The notes under the pieces were generated by a model. It was not told where the DNA came from. It made no database searches and saw nothing but the letters and a program-made list of their open reading frames with translations. A stretch of DNA of 64,000 bases. Origin: Maribacter algicola (GTDB lineage: Bacteria > Bacteroidota > Bacteroidia > Flavobacteriales > Flavobacteriaceae). Positions 19,420-28,423 of the stretch are shown here, in pieces. The stretch spans positions 2,120,757 through 2,184,756 of the forward strand of contig NZ_QUSX01000001.1 in NCBI RefSeq assembly GCF_003933245.1. The letters run 5' to 3'. How positions within the stretch are numbered: the first letter of the stretch is position 1; each line of letters starts with the position of its first letter. The position numbers and the translations under genes are program-made.

Positions 19420-20027
19420 AACGTTTTTTTGCAGGTATTCTGATTACTTTGGCCGTTGTTTTCATCTTTAGGTCCTGCAGGGACGAAAAGAGCTCCAAAG
19501 CTATTTTGGAAGAGAATTCCATGCTTATACAAAAACAAATTGAAAATGTTTCCAAGCTCATTGTTACAGAAGGTCACTTTGCGGAAGTGTACAACTATAG
19601 GGATTCAAAAGAGCTTTTTGGCCCTTTGCTTACCGCTGAAAAGAAAGCATTGGTCGTAGTAAATGCAGATGTGAGTATTTCCTATGACTTGAGTAAGGTT
19701 TCATTTGAAATGGACGAACCCAATAAAACCCTCAAAATAACAAGCATCCCGGAACCCGAAATTAAACTAAACCCCGATTTTGAATATTACGATGTTACCG
19801 CCGATTATTTAAATCAGTTCGATGCCGGGGATTACAACACCATAAAACGAAATGTGAGGAACTCCTTGCTCAAAAAAGTGGAAGCTTCCACGTTGCGGAC
19901 CAATGCCAAGAACAGGTTGTTGAGCGAGCTTGAAAAATTTTATGTGCTAACGAATAGTTTGGGTTGGACCTTGGAGTATCAGGATACGAAAATTGAATTC
20001 GCAAACGATATCCCTATTTTACCCTAG
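19416..20027 (+). CDS. DUF4230 domain-containing protein
   Basis: 203 residues: one N-terminal membrane span or signal anchor (about 5-20) followed by a DUF4230 domain (MLIQKQIENVSKLIVTEGHFAEVYNYRD, KKALVVVNADVSISYDLSKVSFEMD). The family is found in Bacteroidota and Firmicutes; its role is not known. Starts on the ATGA overlap with the GSCFA gene and is convergent with the aromatic hydroxylase gene, the two 3' ends overlapping by 14 bases. Confidence 0.88.
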   Translation: MKRFFAGILITLAVVFIFRSCRDEKSSKAILEENSMLIQKQIENVSKLIVTEGHFAEVYNYRDSKELFGPLLTAEKKALVVVNADVSISYDLSKVSFEMDEPNKTLKITSIPEPEIKLNPDFEYYDVTADYLNQFDAGDYNTIKRNVRNSLLKKVEASTLRTNAKNRLLSELEKFYVLTNSLGWTLEYQDTKIEFANDIPILP

Positions 20028-21768
20028 CAAATTCCTTTTCCGTCAGCCCAATGCCGTCATCGATCAGATGGCCAAACTTCGGATTTTCCAATTTAACCGA
20101 ATTCAAATGGGCCTTTATATCACTGGCAAAATCCAAATCCTGGTTTCCTACTGCCAGTTCATATAATTCCACAGAAAGCAGCCAATCCAAAGGATATTTC
20201 TCAGTAAGTACCTTAAAAACCTTATTCCTTGAAATGGTCGTGTTTTTGCCGTTTCTATAATCCCTAATTTGTTGGTAAAGATTTTCCAGTTCCCCATCTT
20301 TGGAACTTGTCGCTTTTGGATTGGAACTGCTTAGTTCATGGTCCAGCAGATCAAAGCTCTTTAAATCTGCAGGGCCATGAAAAGCGGAAACGATTCGCTC
20401 CCCAATGGCCATGTTGTAAAGGGAATCATTGGACTCGAATAAAACCTTTTCATTATACGTTACTTGACAGTTTTCAAAGGTAATCAGGATAATTTGTCCT
20501 TGCAGGTTTCGGGTACCGGTTACGATTTTACCGCTGATATTGATACCGCCTTCAAAGTCTAGAGAGACCTCATTTCCCTCATAAATATTATATGCCTTTA
20601 AATCCCTTGGGCTCATATCCTCTATGGCTAGATTGATTCCTTTTAACCTGCCAACAGGTGAACCAAAACCAGTAACGTGTTGATGAATGTCCTGACCTAC
20701 CAATTCTTTTTCCCTGAATGCCAAGGCCGATTTTCCTTTGGTCTGAAAATAAATAGGTTCTCCATTGTGTGAAATGACACTTTCAAAATTACCTGATACC
20801 TGCAATCCTGTACTAAGTTCAATCGTACCTAAATCTTTTGAATCAATAAGTTTTTGTAGTCCGCTCAGGCCCCCGGTCCTAAGTGCCATCGTGTTGGCAA
20901 AATCCTCCAAAACCTGACTTAGAAAGGCAAAATCTGGTGTTACATATAGTTGGGGTTGAGGTTTTGTAATATCAAATGAGGTATGTGCCGCTTCGATGGA
21001 GTAAGGTACCTTTTTAACCTTGTCCGTCATACACCAGGCACTCTCCCCTATACTGGATAAAAGCCCTGCGCCATATATCTTTGGATTTTCCAAGCTGCCG
21101 ATAAGCCCGTATTCCACGGTCCACCAATGCAGGTTCCGTATTAAGGCCATTTCACTGGGTTCACCCATATTTTGTTGGAGTTCGTCCACCCGTTTTTCCG
21201 CTTTCTCGATTTCTTTGCTCGTTGTTCCTTTTGCCTCCTTTATAATGGACAAATGCCTAACGGCCTGATAAAGTTCAAAATCCTTGGCGTTCGAGATGGC
21301 CTTGCTACCAATTTCCCCAAATCTTCTGAGGTAGGCCGCATATTCCGGATTGGCAATAATGGGAGCGTGTCCAGCGCCTTCATGGATGATATCCGGGGCA
21401 GGGGTGTATTCAATGTTTTCCAGTTGCCTGATGTCCGAGGCAATGACCAAAACATTATACGCCTGAAATTCCATAAAGGCTGCAGGAGGAATGAAGCCAT
21501 CTACGGCCACTGCGGCCCATCCCAAATCCTTTAGAATCCTGTTCATTCCGTACATGTTGGGTATGCTATCTATGGAAATCCCGGTTTTTTTCAATCCCTG
21601 AGTATAGGAATCATGGGCTACCTTACTTAGGTAGTCCACATTCTTTCGCATTACATACCGCCAGACAGCTTGATTGATGGCCGTGTAGTGTTCATAATTT
21701 TGTGGCTTTATGTACTGCTTTAAATGTTTGGGCAGTTTGTCCAGTATGGGATTGCTTTCGTAGCTCAT
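20014..21768 (-). CDS. Aromatic amino acid hydroxylase with long C-terminal extension
   Basis: 584 residues. The N-terminal 330 form a biopterin-dependent aromatic amino acid hydroxylase catalytic domain; iron ligands can be placed at His129 and His134 (HEGAGH) and Glu219 (TVEYGLIG). The gap between the second His and the Glu is about 85 residues, against about 40 in animal phenylalanine hydroxylase, owing to a charged helical insertion. Residues about 335-584 are an extra region typical of the long Bacteroidota form, with no known domain recognised. Probable reaction: phenylalanine to tyrosine with tetrahydropterin and O2. Divergent from an Lrp-type regulator gene, a likely controller. Confidence 0.88.
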   Translation of the reverse strand: MSYESNPILDKLPKHLKQYIKPQNYEHYTAINQAVWRYVMRKNVDYLSKVAHDSYTQGLKKTGISIDSIPNMYGMNRILKDLGWAAVAVDGFIPPAAFMEFQAYNVLVIASDIRQLENIEYTPAPDIIHEGAGHAPIIANPEYAAYLRRFGEIGSKAISNAKDFELYQAVRHLSIIKEAKGTTSKEIEKAEKRVDELQQNMGEPSEMALIRNLHWWTVEYGLIGSLENPKIYGAGLLSSIGESAWCMTDKVKKVPYSIEAAHTSFDITKPQPQLYVTPDFAFLSQVLEDFANTMALRTGGLSGLQKLIDSKDLGTIELSTGLQVSGNFESVISHNGEPIYFQTKGKSALAFREKELVGQDIHQHVTGFGSPVGRLKGINLAIEDMSPRDLKAYNIYEGNEVSLDFEGGINISGKIVTGTRNLQGQIILITFENCQVTYNEKVLFESNDSLYNMAIGERIVSAFHGPADLKSFDLLDHELSSSNPKATSSKDGELENLYQQIRDYRNGKNTTISRNKVFKVLTEKYPLDWLLSVELYELAVGNQDLDFASDIKAHLNSVKLENPKFGHLIDDGIGLTEKEFARVK

Positions 21769-21880
21769 TTCTATATCCTTTAGGTAATTGTTTCGTAAAC
21801 TAAGGTGTCTTATAAATTTAAGGATAATAGTCTATATTTCTATTAAAATTTAATTATAGGTAAATAATTCCTTCAAATTG

Positions 21881-21888
21881 TATATTTG
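21881..21888 (+). promoter_or_regulatory. -7 box (TATATTTG) of the Lrp-type gene
   Basis: TAnnTTTG match 57 bases ahead of the ATG, in the 176-base divergent region between the hydroxylase and regulator genes, which is the natural place for operators of both. Confidence 0.5.
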
Positions 21889-21944
21889 ATAGGAATTAGT
21901 GTTTTTATAGTAGTCTATTTAGGACAATAAAAGGAAAAAATAAA

Positions 21945-22409
21945 ATGGAAAATTTGGACGAGGTTGACAGAAAGATTTTAAGAATATTGGAAAGGGATGC
22001 CAAAACTGTGGCCAAATCCATTGCCGATCAATTGGGAATGACCAAAACGCCTGTGTATGAGCGTATAAAACGGTTGGAATCAGACGGATTCATCAAAAAT
22101 TACAAAGCGGTGCTGGATACGTCTAAAATTGAACCCAGCATTACGGTTTTCAGTTTTGTGTCCCTGGATGCCCAGAAGGGTAGTTTAATGGATGATTTTC
22201 TGGATAACATTGCGCTTTTCAATGAGGTTACGGAATGCTACGTTGTAGGCGGCGAGTTCGATTTTCTTCTAAAAGTAACCGTAAAGAATTTGGATGCCTA
22301 TTATGATTTTGCAAAAATGAGGATTGCGACTTTGCCAAATATTGGTGCTGTAAAAAGTGCCTTTGTTTTAAATGAGGCAAAGAACAGTCAGCATTTTCCC
22401 CTGTTATGA
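21945..22409 (+). CDS. Lrp/AsnC family transcriptional regulator
   Basis: 154 residues: N-terminal helix-turn-helix (LDEVDRKILRILERDA, then SIADQLGMTKTPVYERIKRLE) and C-terminal RAM effector-binding domain (VVGGEFDFLLKVTVKNLDAYYDF). Members respond to amino acids and often control a divergent catabolic gene; here the neighbour is the aromatic amino acid hydroxylase, so control of phenylalanine breakdown is the natural inference. Full length. A hairpin terminator lies just after the stop. Confidence 0.93.
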   Translation: MENLDEVDRKILRILERDAKTVAKSIADQLGMTKTPVYERIKRLESDGFIKNYKAVLDTSKIEPSITVFSFVSLDAQKGSLMDDFLDNIALFNEVTECYVVGGEFDFLLKVTVKNLDAYYDFAKMRIATLPNIGAVKSAFVLNEAKNSQHFPLL

Positions 22410-22442
22410 AAAAACCCTTTCAAATACTTTTATTTGAAAGGG
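22408..22442. terminator. Bidirectional terminator between the Lrp and DUF4136 genes
   Basis: Perfect 12-bp stem CCCTTTCAAATA/TATTTGAAAGGG with a 4-base loop. Six A stand on the plus-strand left side, giving a T run for the minus-strand gene; it also lies right after the Lrp stop. Confidence 0.85.
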
Positions 22443-22468
22443 CCTTGGTTTTAAAAATGAAATAATTC

Positions 22469-23053
22469 CTATCTAACTGCCACCGAATTAGGTGGATATT
22501 GTTCCAAAATCTGTGAAACAAACTCTTTAATTCGCTGTTCTTTCTTTTCGATGTTTTTGGTATTAGACAATGTTCCTTCGCCTTTGCCCTGCCATACCAA
22601 TTCCCTGTTTTTGGTATCTATAAGATCTATGTATAAGGAGCCTTGGGTTCTTGTACTTACATTTGGGCCCCAGCCTCCCCAGCCCCAGCCCCATCCTGGA
22701 CCCCAGGCCCATGCAGGTCCCCAGCCCCAGGCACCGCCCCAACCCCAACCAAAGTTGTTGTTGTAGACATCAACGCGTTCCTCTTCCTTGGTGAAGATGC
22801 TTATCAGTAAATCGGGATTTTCGGATTTTACGAAGCCTCGTGAGGCCATTTCATCCTCAATGGCATATAGAATTCTTTTTTTATCCAAGTCCGATATTTG
22901 GGCCTTATCTATCCCGGTCTTATAGAAAGCATAGGATTTATATTGGTTGAAATTGGCTTCCTGGTTATAGTCCGAGAGTACCCTAACCGAAGAGCATGAG
23001 GTCAAGACCACCGAAGCTAGCGCTATCAGCGATAATATTTTAAAATTTTTCAT
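22469..23053 (-). CDS. DUF4136 lipoprotein with Gly-Trp-rich insert
   Basis: About 194 residues from the ATG at 23053 (an upstream ATG at 23062 is less likely). Lipoprotein signal ending VLTSC, then a DUF4136 domain (NFNQYKSYAFYK, EDEMASRGFVKSENPDLLISI, GSLYIDLIDTKNRELVWQGKGEG). Between residues about 95 and 125 is a striking tract of alternating Gly, Trp, Ala and Pro (GWGWGGAWGWGP repeated with variation), which interrupts the domain and probably forms an exposed loop. Outer-membrane lipoprotein of unknown role. Confidence 0.88.
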   Translation of the reverse strand: MKNFKILSLIALASVVLTSCSSVRVLSDYNQEANFNQYKSYAFYKTGIDKAQISDLDKKRILYAIEDEMASRGFVKSENPDLLISIFTKEEERVDVYNNNFGWGWGGAWGWGPAWAWGPGWGWGWGGWGPNVSTRTQGSLYIDLIDTKNRELVWQGKGEGTLSNTKNIEKKEQRIKEFVSQILEQYPPNSVAVR

Positions 23054-23124
23054 AGCTGTCAATTTATATATTTTAGGAATTATTCATCAATTTTAAATTC
23101 TCAAAAATCATGCCGAAGAGCCTG

Positions 23125-23283
<159 letters not shown>

Positions 23284-23480
23284 TCAATGGGTAAAAATTA
23301 GCTTATCAATGTCTGATTAGTAATAAACTATCTATCATAAAATTAGAATATTTCTGTTGATAACCGGAGTCATTAGAATTTATATGTCCTAGTTTAACGG
23401 GGATTTGGCTTAAACCCATTGAATCGTATGGTTGTTGGCAACAAAATTCCGTATACTTTATAATTTAAAATTTTAACGGC

Positions 23481-23488
23481 TATCTTTG
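23481..23488 (+). promoter_or_regulatory. -7 box (TATCTTTG) of the 23512 gene
   Basis: TAnnTTTG match 24 bases ahead of the ATG at 23512; it supports that ATG over the in-frame TTG at 23506. Confidence 0.55.
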
Positions 23489-23511
23489 AGTATAGAAGAT
23501 TTGAATTGCCT

Positions 23512-23847
23512 ATGATATTGGTTTTTAAGCATTTGTTTTATAGAAATTATGTGGGTCTCTCCCTTTGGCCCTTCATTATCCTCAAAACGCATACGCTTAA
23601 AAAGGACAAGGAGTTGATTAATCATGAAAAAATACACTTGAGACAGCAACAGGAACTTTTAATTCTACCTTTTTACGTATTGTATGTTTTGGAATGGGTT
23701 GTAAGGTCGCTTCTTTATTTGGACACCTATAAGGCCTATCAAAATCTTAGTTTTGAAAGGGAGGCGTACAGGAATGAGGGAACATCGGATTACTTGAAAA
23801 ACCGAAGGCCCTTTAGTTTTATGAAATACCTTTTTCATAACAAATAG
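23512..23847 (+). CDS. Small membrane protein with HExxH motif, unknown function
   Basis: 111 residues with a basic N-terminus, a hydrophobic helix near 50-68 and one HEKIH sequence (LINHEKIHLRQQQEL) just before it. HExxH next to a membrane helix is the core of zinc metallopeptidases such as M56 or M48, but the protein is far too short for a full enzyme and no third ligand is evident except an E in LEWVVRS. Conserved in Flavobacteriia as a hypothetical protein as far as memory serves. The PLP enzyme gene starts 5 bases after its stop. Confidence 0.65.
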   Translation: MILVFKHLFYRNYVGLSLWPFIILKTHTLKKDKELINHEKIHLRQQQELLILPFYVLYVLEWVVRSLLYLDTYKAYQNLSFEREAYRNEGTSDYLKNRRPFSFMKYLFHNK

Positions 23848-23852
23848 CCACT

Positions 23853-24758
23853 TTGCATAGTGAAAACCAATATCTGGAACTTCCGCTTCTAAAAGAAAAG
23901 GATGTTCGTATTGCCCTAAAGCGCGAGGATTTGCTTCACCCAATGGTTTCCGGGAACAAGTATAGAAAATTAAAGTACAATTTAAAGGAGGCCCAACAAT
24001 CAGGATACCGCAATGTATTGACTTTTGGTGGCGCCTACTCCAACCATATTGCCGCTACAGCCTCCGCCTGTAAAATGCATAAACTAGGTTCAATTGGAAT
24101 CATTAGGGGTGATGAACTATCTGGTCGTTGGCAAGAAAATCCCACTTTAAAAATGGCTCATGAAAACGGCATGCGTTTCAAGTTTGTAGACCGGGAAACC
24201 TATAGAAAAAGAGAGGAATTGGATTTTTTGGTTTCCCTGCGTGAAGAGTTTGGTGAATTTTTCTTAGTTCCGGAAGGTGGCACCAATGCTTTGGCCATTA
24301 AGGGCTGTGGGGAAATTCTTGAAGAGGAGGATAAAGTATTCGATATAATCTGTGTTTGTGTGGGTACCGGCGGTACCATTGCAGGATTAATCAACACCGC
24401 GAACAATAATCAACAGGTTTTGGGGTTCCCTGTTTTAAAGGGGGATTTTTTGGAAAACGATATAAAGGAACTTACCGAAAAACGAAATTGGAGTCTTGAT
24501 TTGAACTACCATTTTGGGGGTTATGGTAAGATTAATGAAGAACTTGTTGCGTTTATAAATCAATTTAAGCAGCAAACCGCTATCCCCCTAGATCCAGTCT
24601 ATACCGGAAAAATGATGTACGGGTTGTTAGATAGGGTCAAGAATGATAATTTTGTACCCGGAACACAAATACTGGCCATACATACTGGAGGAATTCAGGG
24701 AGTACACGGCATGAATAAGGTGTTGTTAAAGAAAAAATTACCTTTGTTGGATATATGA
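23853..24758 (+). CDS. PLP-dependent D-cysteine desulfhydrase / ACC deaminase-like enzyme
   Basis: 301 residues of the fold-type II PLP family. The Schiff-base lysine is Lys36 in SGNKYRKLKYNL; other family marks are FGGAYSNHIAATASAC and the phosphate-binding loop VCVGTGGTIAGL. Relatives either open the ACC ring or release H2S, pyruvate and ammonia from D-cysteine; sequence by eye does not decide which, and a non-plant-associated bacterium makes D-cysteine or another D-amino acid more likely. Start is a TTG 5 bases after the previous gene; no ATG is available before the conserved N-terminal strand (LPLLKEKDVRIALKREDL). Confidence 0.87.
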   Translation: MHSENQYLELPLLKEKDVRIALKREDLLHPMVSGNKYRKLKYNLKEAQQSGYRNVLTFGGAYSNHIAATASACKMHKLGSIGIIRGDELSGRWQENPTLKMAHENGMRFKFVDRETYRKREELDFLVSLREEFGEFFLVPEGGTNALAIKGCGEILEEEDKVFDIICVCVGTGGTIAGLINTANNNQQVLGFPVLKGDFLENDIKELTEKRNWSLDLNYHFGGYGKINEELVAFINQFKQQTAIPLDPVYTGKMMYGLLDRVKNDNFVPGTQILAIHTGGIQGVHGMNKVLLKKKLPLLDI

Positions 24759-24794
24759 AATTGGCCATAAAATTAGAGGTTTCCTGCCGAGATG

Positions 24795-24812
24795 TCCCGA
24801 TAGCTATCGGGA
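24795..24812. repeat. 18-base perfect palindrome TCCCGATAGCTATCGGGA
   Basis: Self-complementary over all 18 bases, between two genes on the plus strand. A near copy (CCCGATAGCCATCGGG) is at 34936-34951. This looks like a short dispersed palindrome of the REP type. Confidence 0.65.
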
Positions 24813-24857
24813 TGGCGAATTGCATCTAACCTGTTTAAAAGAAATGATTTTGAGTAG

Positions 24858-25703
24858 ATGAAAAAGAAAATTTTAGTGCTTTTGTTGTTGGCCATTGGTG
24901 TCGTTGGATGTAAATCCAAAAAAGCATATTCCGATAGACTCCGCACCGAAAATGTAAGGGCAGAGAGCAGAAAATCCAATGGGGAAACCAAATCCTCCAT
25001 AACGAAAGGAGATACTTCCATGCCCGAAGATTCCGGGAAATTTATAAAGTTTAGGATAGAGACTATTGAGGAATATATAGATACGTTTTCGGAAATTGCG
25101 CAGCTTGAAATGAAGGCCTATGGTATCCCCGCCAGTATTACCTTGGCCCAAGGACTACTTGAAAGCGGTTATGGTAAAGGGGAATTGGCACTTAAGACCA
25201 ATAACCACTTCGGGATCAAATGCCATACGGGATGGGAAGGAGATTATGATTTTCATGATGATGATGCCAAAGGAGAGTGTTTTAGAAAGTATAACCACCC
25301 AATGTATTCCTTTAGGGACCACAGTATTTTTTTAACGACTCGAAGTCGGTATGCCTTTCTTTTTGACTACAAGCCCACGGATTATAAAAGTTGGGCACAT
25401 GGACTTAAAAAGGCAGGATATGCTACCGATAAAAGATACCCCCATAAATTGATCTATTTGATAGAAAAACACCAACTTTATACCTATGACGGTGGCAAAT
25501 TGGATACAGGTTATGTTGATGATAGGGTCGTTGTAACCGATTCCGATGCAGTCCACATCGTTAAAAAGGGCGATACCCTCTATTCCCTTTCTAGAAGGTA
25601 TTACGTATCCGTGGACGAATTGATGCGGATGAACAATCTAAGGGATGCTGGACTATCCATTGGTCAAAAGCTATTGGTAAAATCCACTTCCATAAACAAA
25701 TAA
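24858..25703 (+). CDS. Glucosaminidase-LysM lipoprotein (peptidoglycan hydrolase)
   Basis: 281 residues: lipoprotein signal with Cys18 (GVVGC), a mannosyl-glycoprotein endo-beta-N-acetylglucosaminidase (FlgJ/GH73) domain at about 65-205 (AQLEMKAYGIPASITLAQGLLESGYGKGELA with the expected catalytic Glu, NNHFGIKCH), and one LysM module at about 232-277 (VKKGDTLYSLSRRY). It should cut the glycan backbone of peptidoglycan while held at a membrane by lipid. Complete. hemL starts 3 bases later. Confidence 0.93.
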   Translation: MKKKILVLLLLAIGVVGCKSKKAYSDRLRTENVRAESRKSNGETKSSITKGDTSMPEDSGKFIKFRIETIEEYIDTFSEIAQLEMKAYGIPASITLAQGLLESGYGKGELALKTNNHFGIKCHTGWEGDYDFHDDDAKGECFRKYNHPMYSFRDHSIFLTTRSRYAFLFDYKPTDYKSWAHGLKKAGYATDKRYPHKLIYLIEKHQLYTYDGGKLDTGYVDDRVVVTDSDAVHIVKKGDTLYSLSRRYYVSVDELMRMNNLRDAGLSIGQKLLVKSTSINK

Positions 25704-25706
25704 CAG

Positions 25707-26990
25707 ATGATTTACAAAAGAAGTAGTGCACTCTTTGCGGAGGCAAAACAATATATACCAGGTGGAGTAAACTCACCGGTTAGGGCCTTTAAGGCGGTAG
25801 GGGGCGAACCTATTTTTGTAAAGGAAGCCAAAGGTGCCTATTTGTACGATGAGGACGGAAATAGATTGATAGATTATATCGCTTCTTGGGGACCCCTAAT
25901 TTTGGGACATGCCTATGAGCCGGTTTTAAATGCCATTATCGATAAGGCCAAGAAGGGAACTTCCTTTGGTATGCCTACGGAAATTGAGACCGAACTGGCA
26001 AAGTTGGCCGTTTCCATGGTACCCAATATCGATAAAATCCGATTTGTGAACAGTGGAACGGAAGCCTGTATGAGTGCCGTACGATTGGCAAGGGGGTACA
26101 CAGGTAAGGATAAAATTATAAAATTTGCCGGATGTTACCATGGGCATTCAGACTCCTTTTTGATTCAGGCAGGTAGTGGGGCGGTAACCTTCGGTAGCCC
26201 AAACAGTCCTGGGGTTACCCAAGGCACTGCAAAGGATACCTTGTTGGCCGTTTACAATGATTTGGAAAGTGTTTCACAACTTATAAAAGCCAATAAAGGC
26301 GAAATTGCTGCGGTTATCATAGAGCCGGTTGCCGGAAACATGGGCTGTATTATTCCTACTGATGGATTTATCCACGGCCTTAGGGCACTTTGTGATGAAA
26401 ACGATATCCTTTTGATTTTCGATGAGGTCATGACCGGATTCCGATTAGGAAGGGGAGGGGCTCAGGAGGTCCTGGGCATAAAAGCGGATATTTTATGTTT
26501 TGGAAAGGTTATTGGTGGCGGACTTCCCGTAGGCGCGTTTGCCGCTAATAATGAGATAATGGGATATTTGGCACCCGATGGACCAGTATATCAGGCCGGA
26601 ACTTTAAGTGGTAACCCATTAGCCATGAGTGCCGGGTTGGCCATGTTGACCGAACTCAATAACAATCCGGAGATATTTACCAGCCTTCAGGAAAAAACGG
26701 CCCATTTGCACATTGGCCTTTCCAAAGCTCTTGATAAAAAAGGAATTCCGTATCAAATTAACCGATTTGGAAGTATGATTTCAGTTCACTTTACAGATGA
26801 ACCTGTTATGGACTTTGCTACTTCGGCAAAAGGGAATAACGATACATTTAAGAAGTATTTCCACGGTATGTTAGATCAGGGAATCTATTTGCCTCCATCC
26901 GCTTTTGAAAGCTATTTCCTCAATGACGCTTTATCCTATGAAGATTTGGACGCAACTATTGAGGTGGTGGACAATTTGGACCTAAGTTAG
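25707..26990 (+). CDS. hemL: Glutamate-1-semialdehyde 2,1-aminomutase
   Basis: 427-residue PLP aminotransferase of fold type I that makes 5-aminolevulinate for haem. The PLP lysine is Lys267 in [15 protein letters not shown]; substrate signatures include [17 protein letters not shown] near the N-terminus, [27 protein letters not shown] and [16 protein letters not shown]. Full length. It follows the LysM gene by 3 bases, so they may be co-transcribed although functionally unrelated. Confidence 0.97.
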   Translation: MIYKRSSALFAEAKQYIPGGVNSPVRAFKAVGGEPIFVKEAKGAYLYDEDGNRLIDYIASWGPLILGHAYEPVLNAIIDKAKKGTSFGMPTEIETELAKLAVSMVPNIDKIRFVNSGTEACMSAVRLARGYTGKDKIIKFAGCYHGHSDSFLIQAGSGAVTFGSPNSPGVTQGTAKDTLLAVYNDLESVSQLIKANKGEIAAVIIEPVAGNMGCIIPTDGFIHGLRALCDENDILLIFDEVMTGFRLGRGGAQEVLGIKADILCFGKVIGGGLPVGAFAANNEIMGYLAPDGPVYQAGTLSGNPLAMSAGLAMLTELNNNPEIFTSLQEKTAHLHIGLSKALDKKGIPYQINRFGSMISVHFTDEPVMDFATSAKGNNDTFKKYFHGMLDQGIYLPPSAFESYFLNDALSYEDLDATIEVVDNLDLS

Positions 26991-26992
26991 TA

Positions 26993-27229
26993 TTATTCCT
27001 CAGGAAGTGCGTTAAATTCCTCTCGTTTACTTTTAAACCAGTTTTGCATAGCTTCGGGAGATTGCATCATGGACTTCATATTCTCCATGGCCTTCAGGTG
27101 TGGTTCATCACCCTTCAGAAACATTTCTGTTCCATGTTTTTTGCTCAGTTCAGCCATTTCCTCAAAATTTTCAGCTTGGAATTTTTGCTCACAAGCGCCT
27201 CCCAATTGTCTGCATGTCATAGTTTTCAT
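26993..27229 (-). CDS. DUF1059-like small protein
   Basis: 78 residues from the ATG at 27229. It opens MKTMTCRQLGGACEQ, the usual start of DUF1059 proteins, with two cysteines, followed by a helical stretch about HG and DEPHLKAMENMKSMM. Function unknown. The frame is open further upstream, but the conserved opening fixes the start. Its stop is 3 bases from the hemL stop (convergent). Confidence 0.78.
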   Translation of the reverse strand: MKTMTCRQLGGACEQKFQAENFEEMAELSKKHGTEMFLKGDEPHLKAMENMKSMMQSPEAMQNWFKSKREEFNALPEE

Positions 27230-27257
27230 AGCAATAGATTTACGTATTAAAAAAGGT

Positions 27258-27542
27258 CTAACTTCCTGCGAAAGGTGTACCAAAAACACCCACGGCCAAC
27301 TCTGCCCAAACCATAAGAAAAAGTACGAGTAGGGCTATTATAAAAGCAACACGAAATTTTGGTCCTATTTTCAGAAGAATAAAATTGATTCCTAGTCCTA
27401 CGGCGAATAAAAGTAGGCCACCTATTACAAAATCACTCAGGCTCCAAGTAACTTCGTTGGAAAATTGCATACCAACAAAAGGAACTAAGAGTAAAGTCAA
27501 TGGGGCTAGCATGTTTAGGAGTTGTTTTTTTGGAAGCGTCAT
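27258..27542 (-). CDS. Small three-span membrane protein, unknown
   Basis: 94 residues with three hydrophobic helices (about 10-26, 33-57, 65-84), no charged pore residues and no recognised domain. Starts MTLPKKQ; 28 bases separate it from the DUF1059 gene, so the two may form a unit. Codon use is like the neighbours, which favours a real gene. Confidence 0.7.
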   Translation of the reverse strand: MTLPKKQLLNMLAPLTLLLVPFVGMQFSNEVTWSLSDFVIGGLLLFAVGLGINFILLKIGPKFRVAFIIALLVLFLMVWAELAVGVFGTPFAGS

Positions 27543-27652
27543 CTTAGATTACTTTATATCTAAAGTATAAATTTTTTCTTTTGGTCAGTTTGTCTGGTGC
27601 ACAAAACTATTTAATAAAATTATTGAAAATCAATTAGATACAATAATATTCT

Positions 27653-28417
27653 CTAGTCCAATTCCTTTGAAATAGTATCCAAAATAGAATCCAAGTACTG
27701 CAGTAGGGGTTGATAGTGGATATCCCCAGTGGCACGACTTGTAACTATAAACATTAAGAGTTTATTTTCAAATTCCCTGGAGGACAGTAAACCTAGATTG
27801 GACTTAGGTTCGTCTCCTAGGGCCAAACCCATTTCAGCATAAATACCGACGTCCTTAAAAACGGTCTCCAGACTATATTGGTTGGTCCTGAACATATCCA
27901 GCAAATTTTCCCGCTGTAGCAATAAGTCCTTTTCTTGCCTAGAAATATCCTCAAGGGTAGCAAACCAATTGGTAAGCATAATTCTTAGGTCGGTATTCTT
28001 GATATTTTTTAGATTCCCAGAGTTGATAATTTCGTTTAGCAGTGAGTTGTTAGGGTTAAAGGCAATATCAGAAACAAATGTTTGAAACAGAAGTTTGGAA
28101 AATTCCTGTTCTGAAGGAAGCGAGTCCTTCAAATTCGTTAGGGCCAATAGTTTTTTAGCGCCTTCAATATTCTGTTCGTTAATGGTCAGGAGTTCCGTTA
28201 ACTTGGACTTACTGGTCAAAAATTCTTCTTTTAAGCCTTGAAGGTAAGTCTGTTCCGTTTTTTTCTCTAGGTTTTTTTGGTTTTTATTATTGATGGCCAG
28301 AGCAATAAGTATCCCAATGACCACAAGTACAATTTCCCCCAAAGCATAGGCCAGATATCGACCTACCTTCTTTTCTGTCAATAGTTTTTGTCTGGTTTTT
28401 CTAAAGAATTTTATCAT
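27653..28417 (-). CDS. DUF6090 family membrane-anchored protein
   Basis: 254 residues. The N-terminus (MIKFFRKTRQKLLTEKKVGRY, then LAYALGEIVLVVIGILIALAINN) is the family signature and gives one membrane span at about 25-43; the rest is a helical, probably periplasmic, domain with coiled-coil character. The family is abundant in Flavobacteriia, role unknown. It follows the nucleotide cyclase gene by 6 bases, so it probably acts with it or is at least co-expressed. Confidence 0.85.
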   Translation of the reverse strand: MIKFFRKTRQKLLTEKKVGRYLAYALGEIVLVVIGILIALAINNKNQKNLEKKTEQTYLQGLKEEFLTSKSKLTELLTINEQNIEGAKKLLALTNLKDSLPSEQEFSKLLFQTFVSDIAFNPNNSLLNEIINSGNLKNIKNTDLRIMLTNWFATLEDISRQEKDLLLQRENLLDMFRTNQYSLETVFKDVGIYAEMGLALGDEPKSNLGLLSSREFENKLLMFIVTSRATGDIHYQPLLQYLDSILDTISKELD

Positions 28418-28423
28418 AAGTAA

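Noticed and set aside
22551..22766. Proline-rich plus-strand frame opposite the DUF4136 gene
   Set aside because: It is the antisense reading of the Gly-Trp tract; the minus-strand lipoprotein is clearly the gene.
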